A stretch of DNA of 64,000 nt from an uncultured candidate division Zixibacteria bacterium (GTDB lineage: Bacteria; Zixibacteria; MSB-5A5; SM1-73). Both the position numbers and the translations under genes were made by a program. Of the stretch, positions 18,135 to 26,714 are shown piece by piece (position 1 is the stretch's first letter; each line of letters begins with the position of its first letter). Location: contig CAIVRH010000025.1 of the NCBI GenBank assembly GCA_903908285.1, positions 1-64,000 on the forward strand, written 5' to 3'. The notes under the pieces were generated by a model. It saw only the letters and a program-made list of their open reading frames with translations. It ran no database searches and was not told where the DNA came from.

Positions 18135-19556
18135 CTATAACCCCTTTTTAAATGAAAAGGACAAAGTACGGGCATCTGATTCTACATCCCATTTACCATA
18201 CCAATCTCTGTATTTCTTGAAAGCATAACGGTAGGATAACTCGATAGTAAAATCCGATTCGGTGGGTTGATACCCCACCCCTCCGGTTATGATGTTCTCC
18301 CAGGTATCATGGCGATGGTCATAGTCGGGTTTACGATGAATCTTGGATCCCACAAAACCACCCCTTAAGAAAAAAGACTTGGAGATTTCCGATTCCAATC
18401 CTGCATTCAAGCTGTGGATTTTCAAATCCCATTCATAAGTACGGGGGCTCGACTGAGGTTGATCTTTGTAATGATATTCCAGTCCCGCTAAAAGTTTTTG
18501 GTGGAATCTGAAAGAAAGCCCTCCTCCTGCTTCAAAGATGGTGCTTTTATAACGGAGTGAAGAAAAGTACGTATAGACCGGATCGTATTGTTCAAAATAG
18601 GAGCTGGTATTCGCTATAAAAACACCTAACCTGAGTCTCGAGGAAATATCAGAAATACCATGCAATTTAAGATACAAGCGCAGTGAGGAACCATATGATT
18701 CCTCTTCGTTATTAAAAAAGCGCATGGAGCAGTCCATCCCCAATTTATTGTTTTGGTCAATTACCGCCACCATCTGTCCCGAAATCCAACCGGTATGAAC
18801 GATGATATGGTTATCGGAGTAAGGAAAGGGACCCCAATAAATGTTATCTTGATGGAAAGGATAGGACATACCTCGATAATGTACGTCTATTTTAACCCGC
18901 TCATACCCTACCGTTATACCATAAGCCGATCCCGATATAAGTTTTTTGGCAATCCCCACCTCTACCCAAAATGTCTTAACTGTATCTCGATCGGTTGGAT
19001 TATATAAAGGGGCATATGATTGTTTCGGTTCCCGATCAAACGAAAAAGTATAGCCCCAGTATCCCAAATTGATTCCCATGGTGGTCTGGGGATTAATACT
19101 TTTGCTGAATACCAGTTGGAGGTTGGGATAATTTGACTCTTGCTTGTCATATCTGGAATCAGTTTGCCGCAGGAAATAATTTCCGCACAAACCGATAGCG
19201 TAATTCTTCTCTTTCCGGAGGCCCAAGCAGAACCGGTAGTCAAAAATATCTCCGTTGGCTTTGAGCTTATAAAGGGGAGTGTACCAATTATCTCTGTAAA
19301 AGTAAGGTATTCCTTTTATCTGGTAGGTATCCCAGATAAAATCTCCCCGGATCACCGATCCTTTCTCATCCTCCAAGAATCCGGCTGGATTTCCGGAAAA
19401 ATCCCACAGGTTTATCAGGTTGGATTCGTCCTCGATCACGATGGACAAATCCCCCATGGCGGAAAGACGGCTTTTGGTGCTATAAGCGGAAGTGCAGAGA
19501 AAGAGTGATAATATGAGGAGAATAACTGTATAGGATAAAGCAATACGTTTGGACAT
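18135..19556 (-). CDS. Outer-membrane beta-barrel protein, tandem paralogue 3
   Basis: The protein is about 473 residues from ATG 19556 (MSKRIALSYTVILLIL), which I prefer over an ATG 4 codons upstream that overlaps the GGGGG ribosome binding site. The signal peptide is followed by TKSRLSAMGDLSIVIEDESN and the same NPAGFLEDEKGSVIRGDF block. The C-terminus, RTLSFSFKKGL, lacks the final phenylalanine of its two sisters. Extra loops (such as YHYRGMSYPFHQDN) distinguish it. It lies first in the tandem and 11 bases after prmC's end, so it may be co-transcribed with prmC. Confidence 0.72.
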   Translation of the reverse strand: MSKRIALSYTVILLILSLFLCTSAYSTKSRLSAMGDLSIVIEDESNLINLWDFSGNPAGFLEDEKGSVIRGDFIWDTYQIKGIPYFYRDNWYTPLYKLKANGDIFDYRFCLGLRKEKNYAIGLCGNYFLRQTDSRYDKQESNYPNLQLVFSKSINPQTTMGINLGYWGYTFSFDREPKQSYAPLYNPTDRDTVKTFWVEVGIAKKLISGSAYGITVGYERVKIDVHYRGMSYPFHQDNIYWGPFPYSDNHIIVHTGWISGQMVAVIDQNNKLGMDCSMRFFNNEEESYGSSLRLYLKLHGISDISSRLRLGVFIANTSSYFEQYDPVYTYFSSLRYKSTIFEAGGGLSFRFHQKLLAGLEYHYKDQPQSSPRTYEWDLKIHSLNAGLESEISKSFFLRGGFVGSKIHRKPDYDHRHDTWENIITGGVGYQPTESDFTIELSYRYAFKKYRDWYGKWDVESDARTLSFSFKKGL

Positions 19557-19577
19557 ATAGACCCCCATCTTTGAAGT

Positions 19578-20444
19578 TTAAGTTTTTATGGCAATTACGA
19601 TCCTTTCAATCCCCCCCAAATCCTTTTTGATTTCAACATGCTTGAATTTATCGAATTCCTCTAAAAACGCTGCAACCTGCCTTGCCTGTCCTAATCCCAT
19701 CTCCAGAGACAATATACCATCCCTTTTTAAAAAGTCAACCGCCCCCTCTATTATCCTTTTGTGGAATGATATCCCCTCCTGGCCCGATTTCAAAGCCACC
19801 ACCGGCTCATAGTCTCGTACATCTTTGGGCAGATGGTCGAATTCTTCCTGACTTAAGTACGGCGGATTCGATACCACGCAGTCAATCTTACCTTCCAACT
19901 GTCTATTCTGCAATGGCTCGAACAGATCACCGAACAAAAATTCGATTTGGTCTTCAGCTTTGTTCATCCTCGCATTATCTTTTGCCACGTTTAGAGCATC
20001 CGCTGAGATGTCGGTTGCAAAAATATAAGCACTGTTTAGATTTTTGGCTAAACTAATAGCTATAGCTCCCGAACCGGTACCGATATCGATGATTTTGGGA
20101 GAAGGATGATTTTTGAGACGTTCGATCATCTCCTCTACTAAAGTTTCCGTTTCCGGGCGGGGAATGAGAACGCTCTCGTTAACCTTGAATTCCAGACCAT
20201 AAAACTCGGTACTTCCGATAATGTATTGAAGCGGCCTTCCGGAAATTCTTTCTTGGATAAAGTAACTATACTTTTCTATTTGCTGGGAGGTAAGGATAAG
20301 ATTGCGGTCCAAATAAAGCTCGATTTTGGGAACATTAAGAACCGCCCCCAAAAGAAGCTCTGCATTGGTACGGGGACGGTCTACTCCTTCGGATCTGAGT
20401 TTTTCGACTGCCTGGTTAAGGACTTCAAGACAGGTATTCTTCAT
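19578..20444 (-). CDS. prmC: Release factor glutamine methyltransferase PrmC
   Basis: PrmC methylates the glutamine of the GGQ motif in release factors RF1/RF2, using S-adenosylmethionine. The 288-residue protein has an N-terminal helical domain (to about 85), the linker motif SVLIPRPETETLVEEMI, SAM-binding IIDIGTGSGAIAISLA and the catalytic SNPPYLS. Its substrate gene prfA is 5 kb upstream on the same strand; in many genomes the two are adjacent. No good ribosome binding site is seen, but the preceding small gene ends 18 bases before, so coupling is possible. Confidence 0.94.
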   Translation of the reverse strand: MKNTCLEVLNQAVEKLRSEGVDRPRTNAELLLGAVLNVPKIELYLDRNLILTSQQIEKYSYFIQERISGRPLQYIIGSTEFYGLEFKVNESVLIPRPETETLVEEMIERLKNHPSPKIIDIGTGSGAIAISLAKNLNSAYIFATDISADALNVAKDNARMNKAEDQIEFLFGDLFEPLQNRQLEGKIDCVVSNPPYLSQEEFDHLPKDVRDYEPVVALKSGQEGISFHKRIIEGAVDFLKRDGILSLEMGLGQARQVAAFLEEFDKFKHVEIKKDLGGIERIVIAIKT

Positions 20445-20462
20445 GTGGTGAGGTCTGAACGT

Positions 20463-20732
20463 TTAAACAAACGTAGAGGATTCCGGGGATGGAAGATAGA
20501 AGCCAGCAAAACTTCTTACGCCGTCTTCTAATGGTCCATGGTATTCCCAAGCCAAATCCGGCGAAGAACAACCCCGTCGCGGGGAACCGTAGAGCCAGTT
20601 TCGCACAGGAACGGCTTTTTCAAAATTACCCGAGGAAGACGAAAAGGATTTCTTCGTCAGAAATGACGGTAGAATCGAAATCGCCAAACCGGAAAGCCCA
20701 AATATCTGCAAGAATTTTCTGCGGGTTAACAT
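20463..20732 (-). CDS. Small protein with twin-arginine-like signal, unknown
   Basis: The product is about 89 residues from ATG 20732, placed behind AAAAAGGGAATTCAG. It begins MLTRRKFLQIFGLSGLAISI, a twin-arginine (RRxFL) signal with a hydrophobic core, implying export of a folded product or anchoring in the membrane. The remaining 60 residues (SPDLAWEYHGPLEDGVRSF and on) match nothing I know. It is too short for usual Tat cofactor enzymes, so it may be a fragment of a longer gene or an accessory subunit. It sits between a palindromic repeat and prmC. Confidence 0.5.
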   Translation of the reverse strand: MLTRRKFLQIFGLSGLAISILPSFLTKKSFSSSSGNFEKAVPVRNWLYGSPRRGCSSPDLAWEYHGPLEDGVRSFAGFYLPSPESSTFV

Positions 20733-20751
20733 CTGAATTCCCTTTTTAGTT

Positions 20752-20824
20752 GTCAACGGATGGAACGGATTTAACGGATTACATCATTTGCTTTTCATCC
20801 GTTCTATCTGTTTAATCCATTGAC
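20752..20824. repeat. CGGAT palindrome, left flank of the GxxExxY gene
   Basis: GTCAACGGATGGAACGGATT through TTTAATCCATTGAC forms a 73-base imperfect hairpin built of CGGAT steps. A second, partial arm (CTATCCGCTTAATCCGCTGACC) follows to about 20852 and runs into the end of the GxxExxY gene. A near copy (64 bases, same orientation) lies on the gene's other side. Confidence 0.75.
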
Positions 20825-20837
20825 TTTTTCTATCCGC

Positions 20838-21251
20838 TTAATCCGCTGACCCTTTTTCCCACTCCTTAATTTTCACTGGGGGAAGTATTCTTCTATATTC
20901 CAACTTCCTTACTCCAAAATTAATCAACAAACCCACTTCACCTTTGGTAGTTTTCAGATATGAAATAATCTGAGCTTCATGATCCGAATCCAACTTAGAA
21001 AGTGCCTTAATCTCTACTACCACCTTATCCTCAACCCAAAAATCAAGGATTTTTAGTCCTACCATTTCTTCTTTGAACTTAATCTCGATTTGTTTTTGAG
21101 GTTCAAATTGAAGCTTTTGATCTCTCAACTCTATTTCTAAAGCTTTCTGATAAATCTCCTCGTTATAACCCGGTCCTAATTCAGAATGAACCTCCATAGC
21201 AGCACCGATGATTTGATAAGTCAGATCTTGATGAGGAATCTGATTTGACAT
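20838..21251 (-). CDS. GxxExxY family protein
   Basis: The 137-residue protein (from MSNQIPHQDLTYQIIG) belongs to the GxxExxY family (TIGR04256). It has the name motif in LGPGYNEEIYQKAL and a PD-(D/E)xK-like core: LDFWVEDKVVVEIKAL (D...ExK) and HEAQIISYLK. These proteins are thought to be nuclease-fold and often sit inside repeats or rRNA insertions. The open frame extends 21 codons upstream, but those codons (NPLNPLHPLTRIL) are translated repeat, so the later ATG is chosen. The gene is enclosed by two direct copies of a CGGAT palindrome. Confidence 0.8.
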   Translation of the reverse strand: MSNQIPHQDLTYQIIGAAMEVHSELGPGYNEEIYQKALEIELRDQKLQFEPQKQIEIKFKEEMVGLKILDFWVEDKVVVEIKALSKLDSDHEAQIISYLKTTKGEVGLLINFGVRKLEYRRILPPVKIKEWEKGSAD

Positions 21252-21267
21252 AGAATTTAATATCCTC

Positions 21268-21331
21268 GTCAACGGATGCAACGGATTTAACGGATTAAAT
21301 CCGTTGTTTTTCATCCGTTTAATCCGTTGAC
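21268..21331. repeat. CGGAT palindrome, right flank of the GxxExxY gene
   Basis: This 64-base near-perfect hairpin runs from GTCAACGGATGCAACGG to CCGTTTAATCCGTTGAC. It ends exactly at the base before the tldE stop codon, so insertion took place at the very end of that gene. It is the cleaner of the two copies. Confidence 0.8.
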
Positions 21332-22663
21332 TTATCCTCCTATAAAATCAAACTCATTTATCTTCATCGCCGGCACGTACATGACCACGCCAAACTGGGG
21401 ACAGAGCTTTCTATCCCGGCTGATCATCTCCGCATTGGAGAAAGCCTCCAGGATGCTTTGTCCGATCCGCATATTCTTCACCGGTGATTTTATCTTTCCC
21501 TTTTCGATCAAGAAAGTCCCGTCGCGGGTGGTTCCAGTCACCATGGTTTTCATGGGATTCATATAGTTTATATACCAGAAATGGGTGATCAAAATACCCT
21601 TTTCCGTGGAGGCGATCATCTCCTCCATGCCGGAATTTCCGCCAGCCATAACCATGTTTTTGGGATACGGTCCGAAGGTGTTGTTGGGAAGGAGCGCGTG
21701 CCCGGTGGATTCGATACCGGCTTTGTTGGCATAGTAGGAATTGTACACCACTCCCTTTGCCACCCCGTTTTCGATCAAGGGGACTCGCTTTTTGACCACC
21801 CCTTCGTAGTCAAAGGGGATGGCATTCATCACCGGATCATACGGATCTTCGATAATGGTGATATTGTCGCCGGTGATCTTCTCTCCGATATTCCCTGCCA
21901 TGAAGCTTCTTCCCGCAGCGAAAGTCTTGGCTCCGAAACCCAGGAAAGCCAAGAATAACAGAAGCGATGCCACTGCCGCTTCTTCCAGGATAACGGTATA
22001 TTCGCCAGGCGGAAGCTCAATCGGGTTTTGCGATAATAGGGCTTTTGAAATCGCTTTTTGGGTGAGGTCCGCTATGTTTATTTTGTTCACATCCTGGCCA
22101 TATCCCTGCGACCATCCGGATACAGTATCACTTAAGCTGGCAGTCAGCGAGAATTGCGTTTTCGTCTCTTCGAAGAATTGTCTGGTTCCCAATGAATTGA
22201 CCACTGCGGTCACGTCCCCTTCCGTTTGGAATACCCCGGTGCCAGTCAGTTTTTGGGTTTTGCAGGCGGTCACTGTCTTCTCGATACCCTTCGCCCTATC
22301 CGGAGGTGAATACTCTTCCGTTTTCTTATAAAATCCATTAACCAAAGGAGCGGGGGGGGATTGAGGGAGGGAGTAAAAGTTGGGATCATCCTTCTGAAAG
22401 CCGGCGATCTCCGCAGCCGTATGAACTAACTCTCTTATCGACACATCGTCCGTGCGGTTGGTTACCGCCACCCCGATTTTCTTGCCCAGAACCGCCCGGG
22501 CCATGATGGTATGATCCAAACGGGACATATTTTGGTGAATAACATTCTCGGCAAACCGGGAGAGGGAAAAATTCTCCCACTGGTAAATCAATTCCGTCTG
22601 GTCAGCTTTGGAAGACCTAAGCCCGGTATCCAGTATCTCAAATACCTTTTCTTTTTCTATCAT
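21332..22663 (-). CDS. tldE: TldE/PmbA-like metalloprotease subunit
   Basis: This 443-residue member of the TldD/PmbA (U62) family is the non-catalytic partner of the heterodimer. It lacks the HExxxH zinc motif but keeps the family architecture, such as SLGTRQFFEETKTQFSLTA and GGNSGMEEMIASTEKGILI. TldD/TldE trim unfolded peptides, as in microcin B17 maturation and CcdA degradation. The partner tldD gene lies about 295 bases upstream on the same strand; the gap is filled by a long palindrome, so transcription may still be shared. RBS: AGAGAGAACCCCAGA. Confidence 0.88.
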   Translation of the reverse strand: MIEKEKVFEILDTGLRSSKADQTELIYQWENFSLSRFAENVIHQNMSRLDHTIMARAVLGKKIGVAVTNRTDDVSIRELVHTAAEIAGFQKDDPNFYSLPQSPPAPLVNGFYKKTEEYSPPDRAKGIEKTVTACKTQKLTGTGVFQTEGDVTAVVNSLGTRQFFEETKTQFSLTASLSDTVSGWSQGYGQDVNKINIADLTQKAISKALLSQNPIELPPGEYTVILEEAAVASLLLFLAFLGFGAKTFAAGRSFMAGNIGEKITGDNITIIEDPYDPVMNAIPFDYEGVVKKRVPLIENGVAKGVVYNSYYANKAGIESTGHALLPNNTFGPYPKNMVMAGGNSGMEEMIASTEKGILITHFWYINYMNPMKTMVTGTTRDGTFLIEKGKIKSPVKNMRIGQSILEAFSNAEMISRDRKLCPQFGVVMYVPAMKINEFDFIGG

Positions 22664-22728
22664 TCTGGGGTTCTCTCTCTTAAAGATTTTATACTATCTC
22701 CTCCTCACCTTCTCCCACCAGAGACTGT

Positions 22729-22845
22729 GTCACAATTCAGTTGTTTTTGTAGCCACAGACTTTATCTGCGAAAAAGTTCATTTGAATCACAGCGATTTAC
22801 GCAATCTAAAGATTGCGGCTACAAAATCAAAACCCAATTATGACA
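22729..22845. repeat. MITE-like 117-bp inverted repeat between tldD and tldE
   Basis: The left arm TGTCACAATTCAGTTGTTTT...GTAGCC pairs with the right arm GGCTAC...AAAATCAAAACCCAATTATGACA. The middle holds a second hairpin (CGCAATCTAAAGATTGCG). Immediately after it is a CCCTCACCAGGGGAGAGG repeat piece. The right half recurs as a truncated copy near 49046-49085. There is no coding capacity, so it would need a transposase in trans if mobile. Confidence 0.6.
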
Positions 22846-22957
22846 CTCCCTCACCAGGGGAGAGGGAATTTTAAATCTCCATTATCTCAGATACTGATTT
22901 TAGATTCTGCCAGTTGCGTTTTTCAATCTACAAGTTAAATTCCATATTCCTCTGCTT

Positions 22958-24430
22958 CTATTGGTTCCCCACTTTAACATTCCTGAATCTCGCCGGTGAA
23001 CAGCCCTGGCTGGTGGGCATGTTCTGGGCAGGCTGTCCCTTGCCGCAATTGGGGGTGCCCCAGATCTCCCACGATTTTTCATTGGCAATGGCATTGCAGG
23101 AGTTCCAGAACTCCACGGTCGTCCCGGAATACGAGGGATTTTTGATCATCTCACCCAGTTTCCCGTTCTTGATCTCCCAGCCGATTTCGCATCCCATCTC
23201 GAAATTTTCCCGGTTGTCGTCGATCGACCAGGTGCGGACGGTCTGCATATAGATGCCGTCGTCCACCTCGGAGATGATCGCATCCAGAGTCTTGTCCCCG
23301 GGGAGAAGATTGATATTGGTCATGCGGATCAGCGGAATGTTGGCCCAGCTGGAGGCTCGCATGCATCCGTTGCTTGCAGTGCCGATCAAAGGTGCAGTCT
23401 CCCGGGAAGTCAAATAGCCAACTAAGATTCCGTTCTTTATCAGGAAACTTTTATTGGCTTTCACCCCCTCGTCATCATAACCGAAAGTTCCCAATCCATA
23501 AGGACAGGTGGAATCGGCGACCACATTGACAATTTCAGAGCCGTATTTTAAATTATTCAGTTTGTCTACGGTGGCAAAGCTGGTGCCGGAGAAATTCTTT
23601 TCCGCACCGAATACCCGGTCCAGTTCCAGGGGATGGCCGATGGATTCGTGGATCTGCAGGGTCAACTGGGTACCGTCCAGGATAACGGTGGTGTTGGCGG
23701 AGGGACACTCCTTGGCCGAAAGCAATGCTACCGCTTCCTGCGCAATCCTCTCCGCATTGTTTTCGAATCCCAGCTCCCCGATCAGCTCGTATCCTTTGGT
23801 CTGGTGCTGACCGCTGGAATTGGGGTAGGAACGAACCCCCATCGCCCGGGAGCTTTTCATGGAGCCCGGATTGGTCTCCTTTTGGGCGGTGGCGGTAATT
23901 CCGGCGCCGCTTTGGATTATCACCTGCTGGATTTTCGAACCCTCCGAAGAAGCAAAGAGTTTGTTCCTCCGGATGAAGTTCATGAAGGCTTCAGTCTGAC
24001 TTACCCCTGACACCTTATTCATCAGGCTGTTCCACAAGAGAAGATAATCGATCTTTTCTTTCAAGGGAACGGAAAAAGGATCGGTGAGGATAGTTGTTTT
24101 ATACGAATCTACGGTTTTAGGCAAAAGGGAAAGGGCTACATCCCGGTTTTTGACTTTAGAGCTGGCTTTGGCGATCTCCACTGCCAGATGGGCTGTTTTC
24201 TTGATACTATCCGGATTTAGATCAGCGCTGGCAGCAAAACCCCAGGCGCCATCTGCGATCACTCTTATTCCAAACCCGAAGTCCGTCGATTTTTCTATCA
24301 GATCCACCGCCCCGCTTTTTACGCTCAGATTCTCTTCATCTATCTCCTCGATCCGGACATCGGCATAAGTCGCTCCCCTGTCCTTAGCCAGATTCAGGGC
24401 TTGTTCTGCTAACATGGTCTGATCTTCCAT
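22958..24430 (-). CDS. tldD: Metalloprotease TldD
   Basis: The catalytic subunit of the TldD/TldE peptidase, 490 residues, cytoplasmic. The zinc motif is LQIHESIGHPLELDRV (HExxxH), and the TldD-type zinc-cysteine region is NGCMRASSWANIPLIRMTN. The C-terminal tail after EIWGTPNCGKGQPAQNMP fits the family end. Start behind GGAAAGGGAAGT. In organisms without obvious RiPP clusters the pair acts in general peptide turnover; no precursor peptide gene was recognised here. Confidence 0.92.
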   Translation of the reverse strand: MEDQTMLAEQALNLAKDRGATYADVRIEEIDEENLSVKSGAVDLIEKSTDFGFGIRVIADGAWGFAASADLNPDSIKKTAHLAVEIAKASSKVKNRDVALSLLPKTVDSYKTTILTDPFSVPLKEKIDYLLLWNSLMNKVSGVSQTEAFMNFIRRNKLFASSEGSKIQQVIIQSGAGITATAQKETNPGSMKSSRAMGVRSYPNSSGQHQTKGYELIGELGFENNAERIAQEAVALLSAKECPSANTTVILDGTQLTLQIHESIGHPLELDRVFGAEKNFSGTSFATVDKLNNLKYGSEIVNVVADSTCPYGLGTFGYDDEGVKANKSFLIKNGILVGYLTSRETAPLIGTASNGCMRASSWANIPLIRMTNINLLPGDKTLDAIISEVDDGIYMQTVRTWSIDDNRENFEMGCEIGWEIKNGKLGEMIKNPSYSGTTVEFWNSCNAIANEKSWEIWGTPNCGKGQPAQNMPTSQGCSPARFRNVKVGNQ

Positions 24431-24545
24431 ACTTCCCTTTCCTTGACTTCACCTGAAGGTATCGTTCAACGGTTTTCTGACAATTGCTTTCGGATACGTT
24501 TCTTACCTAATTGGTTTAAAGAAGAAACAAAACTACAAAAAGAGA

Positions 24546-25400
24546 TCAAAAAACAAAACTATGCGGTATCGCATACATGGCAATGGTAACCAGAACGGAG
24601 ACTATCACCATATTGAAATACCCCCGATCCGATACCAGATTCTTTGTCTCCCCCTTGCCGAAAAGCGTCCCTTTGACCAGTATCAAAGTGACCAGCCAAA
24701 AAAGCATAATTATCTGAGACTTGTTGTCGGTCACATCCTTTCCAAAGGGAAAAGCCTGCCAGGTTGCTCCGAAAGCAAACCAGTTCATGGCTATTCCAAA
24801 CGGAAGAAATCCCAAAAACAGAAGGGTAAAGGTGGTGAGGGGAAATTTGATGGTCTCTTTTAACGATCTTTTTCCTTTCCTTAAATCTATGGCGGAAAAA
24901 AGAGTTAAAGCTGCAAAAAAGATCGCCCCGAAGTTGCATAAAACATGAGGTATGATAATGAAAGCCGGGACTTTCCCTTCGTATTTGAGCAGAATCGGTT
25001 TGAAAGTTCCGGAATCTTTATCCGGAAGGGTAACTATCATCTCACCGTTAGCCGTCAATCTTACAGCTTCTATATAATACCAGGCATTGATGGCTTTGGG
25101 AAAATGAGGAAGAGTCGATACGAATACGCTCGGTTCCCCCCCAACCGGATGCATTGGCACCCGAAGAAATTCCCCCTTTTGCCCGATCCGGTATACCAAA
25201 TTCACCTGAGACGTTCCCTTGACAGTGGCGGATATAACCGGAATCTCATCCCCTACCTGTTTGGGAACGGTGTGATGATCGATCGAAATGCCGCTTTGTT
25301 CCACCGCCTTATGCACGGATCGCACCATGGTGGTTCTTCGGGCGTAACCCAAAAGCAGGACGGTAAAAAGAATGGCGATGAGAATTTTCCAAAACTTCAT
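24546..25400 (-). CDS. Membrane protein of unknown function (one N-terminal and four C-terminal helices)
   Basis: The product is about 284 residues from MKFWKILIAILF. An N-terminal helix is followed by an extracytoplasmic domain of roughly 130 residues (beta-rich, GTSQVNLVYRIGQKGEFLRV). Four helices come in the C-terminal half, around FIIIPHVLCNFGAIFFAAL, FPLTTFTLLFLGFLPFGIA, IIMLFWLVTLILV and FNMVIVSVLVTIAMYAI. I do not recognise the family. The histidines near helices (IIPHVL, IPHSF) could bind metal or heme, but that is speculation. It lies between prfA and tldD on the same strand. Confidence 0.65.
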   Translation of the reverse strand: MKFWKILIAILFTVLLLGYARRTTMVRSVHKAVEQSGISIDHHTVPKQVGDEIPVISATVKGTSQVNLVYRIGQKGEFLRVPMHPVGGEPSVFVSTLPHFPKAINAWYYIEAVRLTANGEMIVTLPDKDSGTFKPILLKYEGKVPAFIIIPHVLCNFGAIFFAALTLFSAIDLRKGKRSLKETIKFPLTTFTLLFLGFLPFGIAMNWFAFGATWQAFPFGKDVTDNKSQIIMLFWLVTLILVKGTLFGKGETKNLVSDRGYFNMVIVSVLVTIAMYAIPHSFVF

Positions 25401-25448
25401 AGTTATGAAAATCAACAGAAAGTCATGGCAAAACCGCTGAGAATTTCA

Positions 25449-25481
25449 GCTGTGGACCGTGGACTATCGACGGTGGACAGT
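25449..25481. repeat. GTGGAC/GTCGAC repeat after prfA
   Basis: AGCTGTGGACCGTGGACTATCGACGGTGGACAG-type sequence directly abuts the prfA stop codon. It is the same family as 771-803, 50580-50605 and 50737-50760. Function unknown. Confidence 0.6.
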
Positions 25482-26552
25482 TTAAACCTTCGAGCTCTGC
25501 AGCCTCTCCTCCTGCTCTTTCTTTTTCAGAGCTTCCACAAACTCGTCTATCTCACCCACCAAGATGTCCTCCAGGCGATACAATGTCAAGCCGATTCTGT
25601 GGTCGGTCACCCGACCCTGGGGGAAGTTGTAAGTCCGGATCTTCTCCGAGCGGTCCCCGCTCCCCACCATGATTTTTCTCTCCCGGGCGATCTTGCTGGT
25701 CTGCTCTTCGGTGGCTTTGTCTAAAAGCCGCGCACGCAGTACCTTCATGGCTTTGTTTTTGTTTTTGAGCTGAGATTTTTCGTCCTGACAGGTGACTACG
25801 GTGTTGGTGGGGATATGGGTGATTCTTACCGCCGAGTCGGTGGTGTTAACCGACTGTCCACCCGGGCCGGATGAACGGAACACATCCACCCGAATGTCCT
25901 CGGGTTTAATATCCACTTCGATATCTTCTGCTTCCGGCAGAACCGCCACCGAAGCGGCAGAGGTGTGGATTCTTCCCGAAGCCTCGGTTGCCGGAACCCG
26001 CTGTACCCGGTGAACCCCGCTTTCATATTTCAGCTTACCGTAAGCATCCTTCCCCTCCACTGAGAAGATGATCTCTTTAAGCCCTCCCATGCCGGTGGGG
26101 TTGGAGTTCATCACCTCGGTCCTCCATCCCTGTTTCTCCGCGTATTTCACGTACATCCGATATAGGTCGGTGGCAAAGAGCGCTGCTTCCTCCCCTCCGG
26201 TACCGGCTCTTATCTCCACAATCGTATTCCGGTTGTCTTTGGGATCTCTAGGCAAAAGCAGAAGTTTCAGCTTCTCTTCATATTCCAGCTTTTTGGGATA
26301 AAGCTCCTCCAACTCCGATTTTGCCATCTCCACCAGCTCCTCGTCCTTCGATTCTTTGCGGATCTTCTCATCCTCCTCAATCGATTTGAGAAGTTTTTTA
26401 TATTCCGAAAAAACCGAGACGACCTCGCTAAGCTCGTTGTGTTCTATGGAAATGTTTCTGTATCTGTTCCGGTCCGAGATAACCGCGGGATCGGAGAGAA
26501 ACGAAGTCAGTTCCTGGTATCTTTCTTCTATCTTATTTAATAGGTCCAGCAT
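25482..26552 (-). CDS. prfA: Peptide chain release factor 1
   Basis: RF1 terminates translation at UAA and UAG. The 356-residue protein shows the codon-reading PxT motif ([14 protein letters not shown]) and the catalytic GGQ in [19 protein letters not shown]; the glutamine is the target of PrmC encoded downstream. Start behind AAGGTGAGGAT. It follows rpmE and DUF1385, the order seen in many bacteria, but prmC is displaced by about 5 kb of inserted genes. Confidence 0.97.
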   Translation of the reverse strand: MLDLLNKIEERYQELTSFLSDPAVISDRNRYRNISIEHNELSEVVSVFSEYKKLLKSIEEDEKIRKESKDEELVEMAKSELEELYPKKLEYEEKLKLLLLPRDPKDNRNTIVEIRAGTGGEEAALFATDLYRMYVKYAEKQGWRTEVMNSNPTGMGGLKEIIFSVEGKDAYGKLKYESGVHRVQRVPATEASGRIHTSAASVAVLPEAEDIEVDIKPEDIRVDVFRSSGPGGQSVNTTDSAVRITHIPTNTVVTCQDEKSQLKNKNKAMKVLRARLLDKATEEQTSKIARERKIMVGSGDRSEKIRTYNFPQGRVTDHRIGLTLYRLEDILVGEIDEFVEALKKKEQEERLQSSKV

Positions 26553-26714
26553 ATCCTCACCTTGATTTTATGGTACACTCAAAACTGGAGTATAAAACTT
26601 TATCTGCATCTGTAATAATGCATTTATGATTCACCTAAAACAAGCACTCCATTCTTCCACCAGATTATTTCAGGGACTTTTAAACTGTCTCAATTTAACA
26701 GAAATTGTATTTAT

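Noticed and set aside
21252-21314. Upstream start of the GxxExxY gene
   Set aside because: The extra residues (NPLNPLHPL) are encoded by the CGGAT palindrome rather than the gene.
20752-21331. CRISPR-like array (repeated CGGAT units)
   Set aside because: Units are short, irregular and palindromic, with no constant spacers, and no cas genes are present.
23633-24010. 125-codon plus-strand frame opposite tldD
   Set aside because: Antisense to a conserved gene with intact zinc motif; no ribosome binding site.
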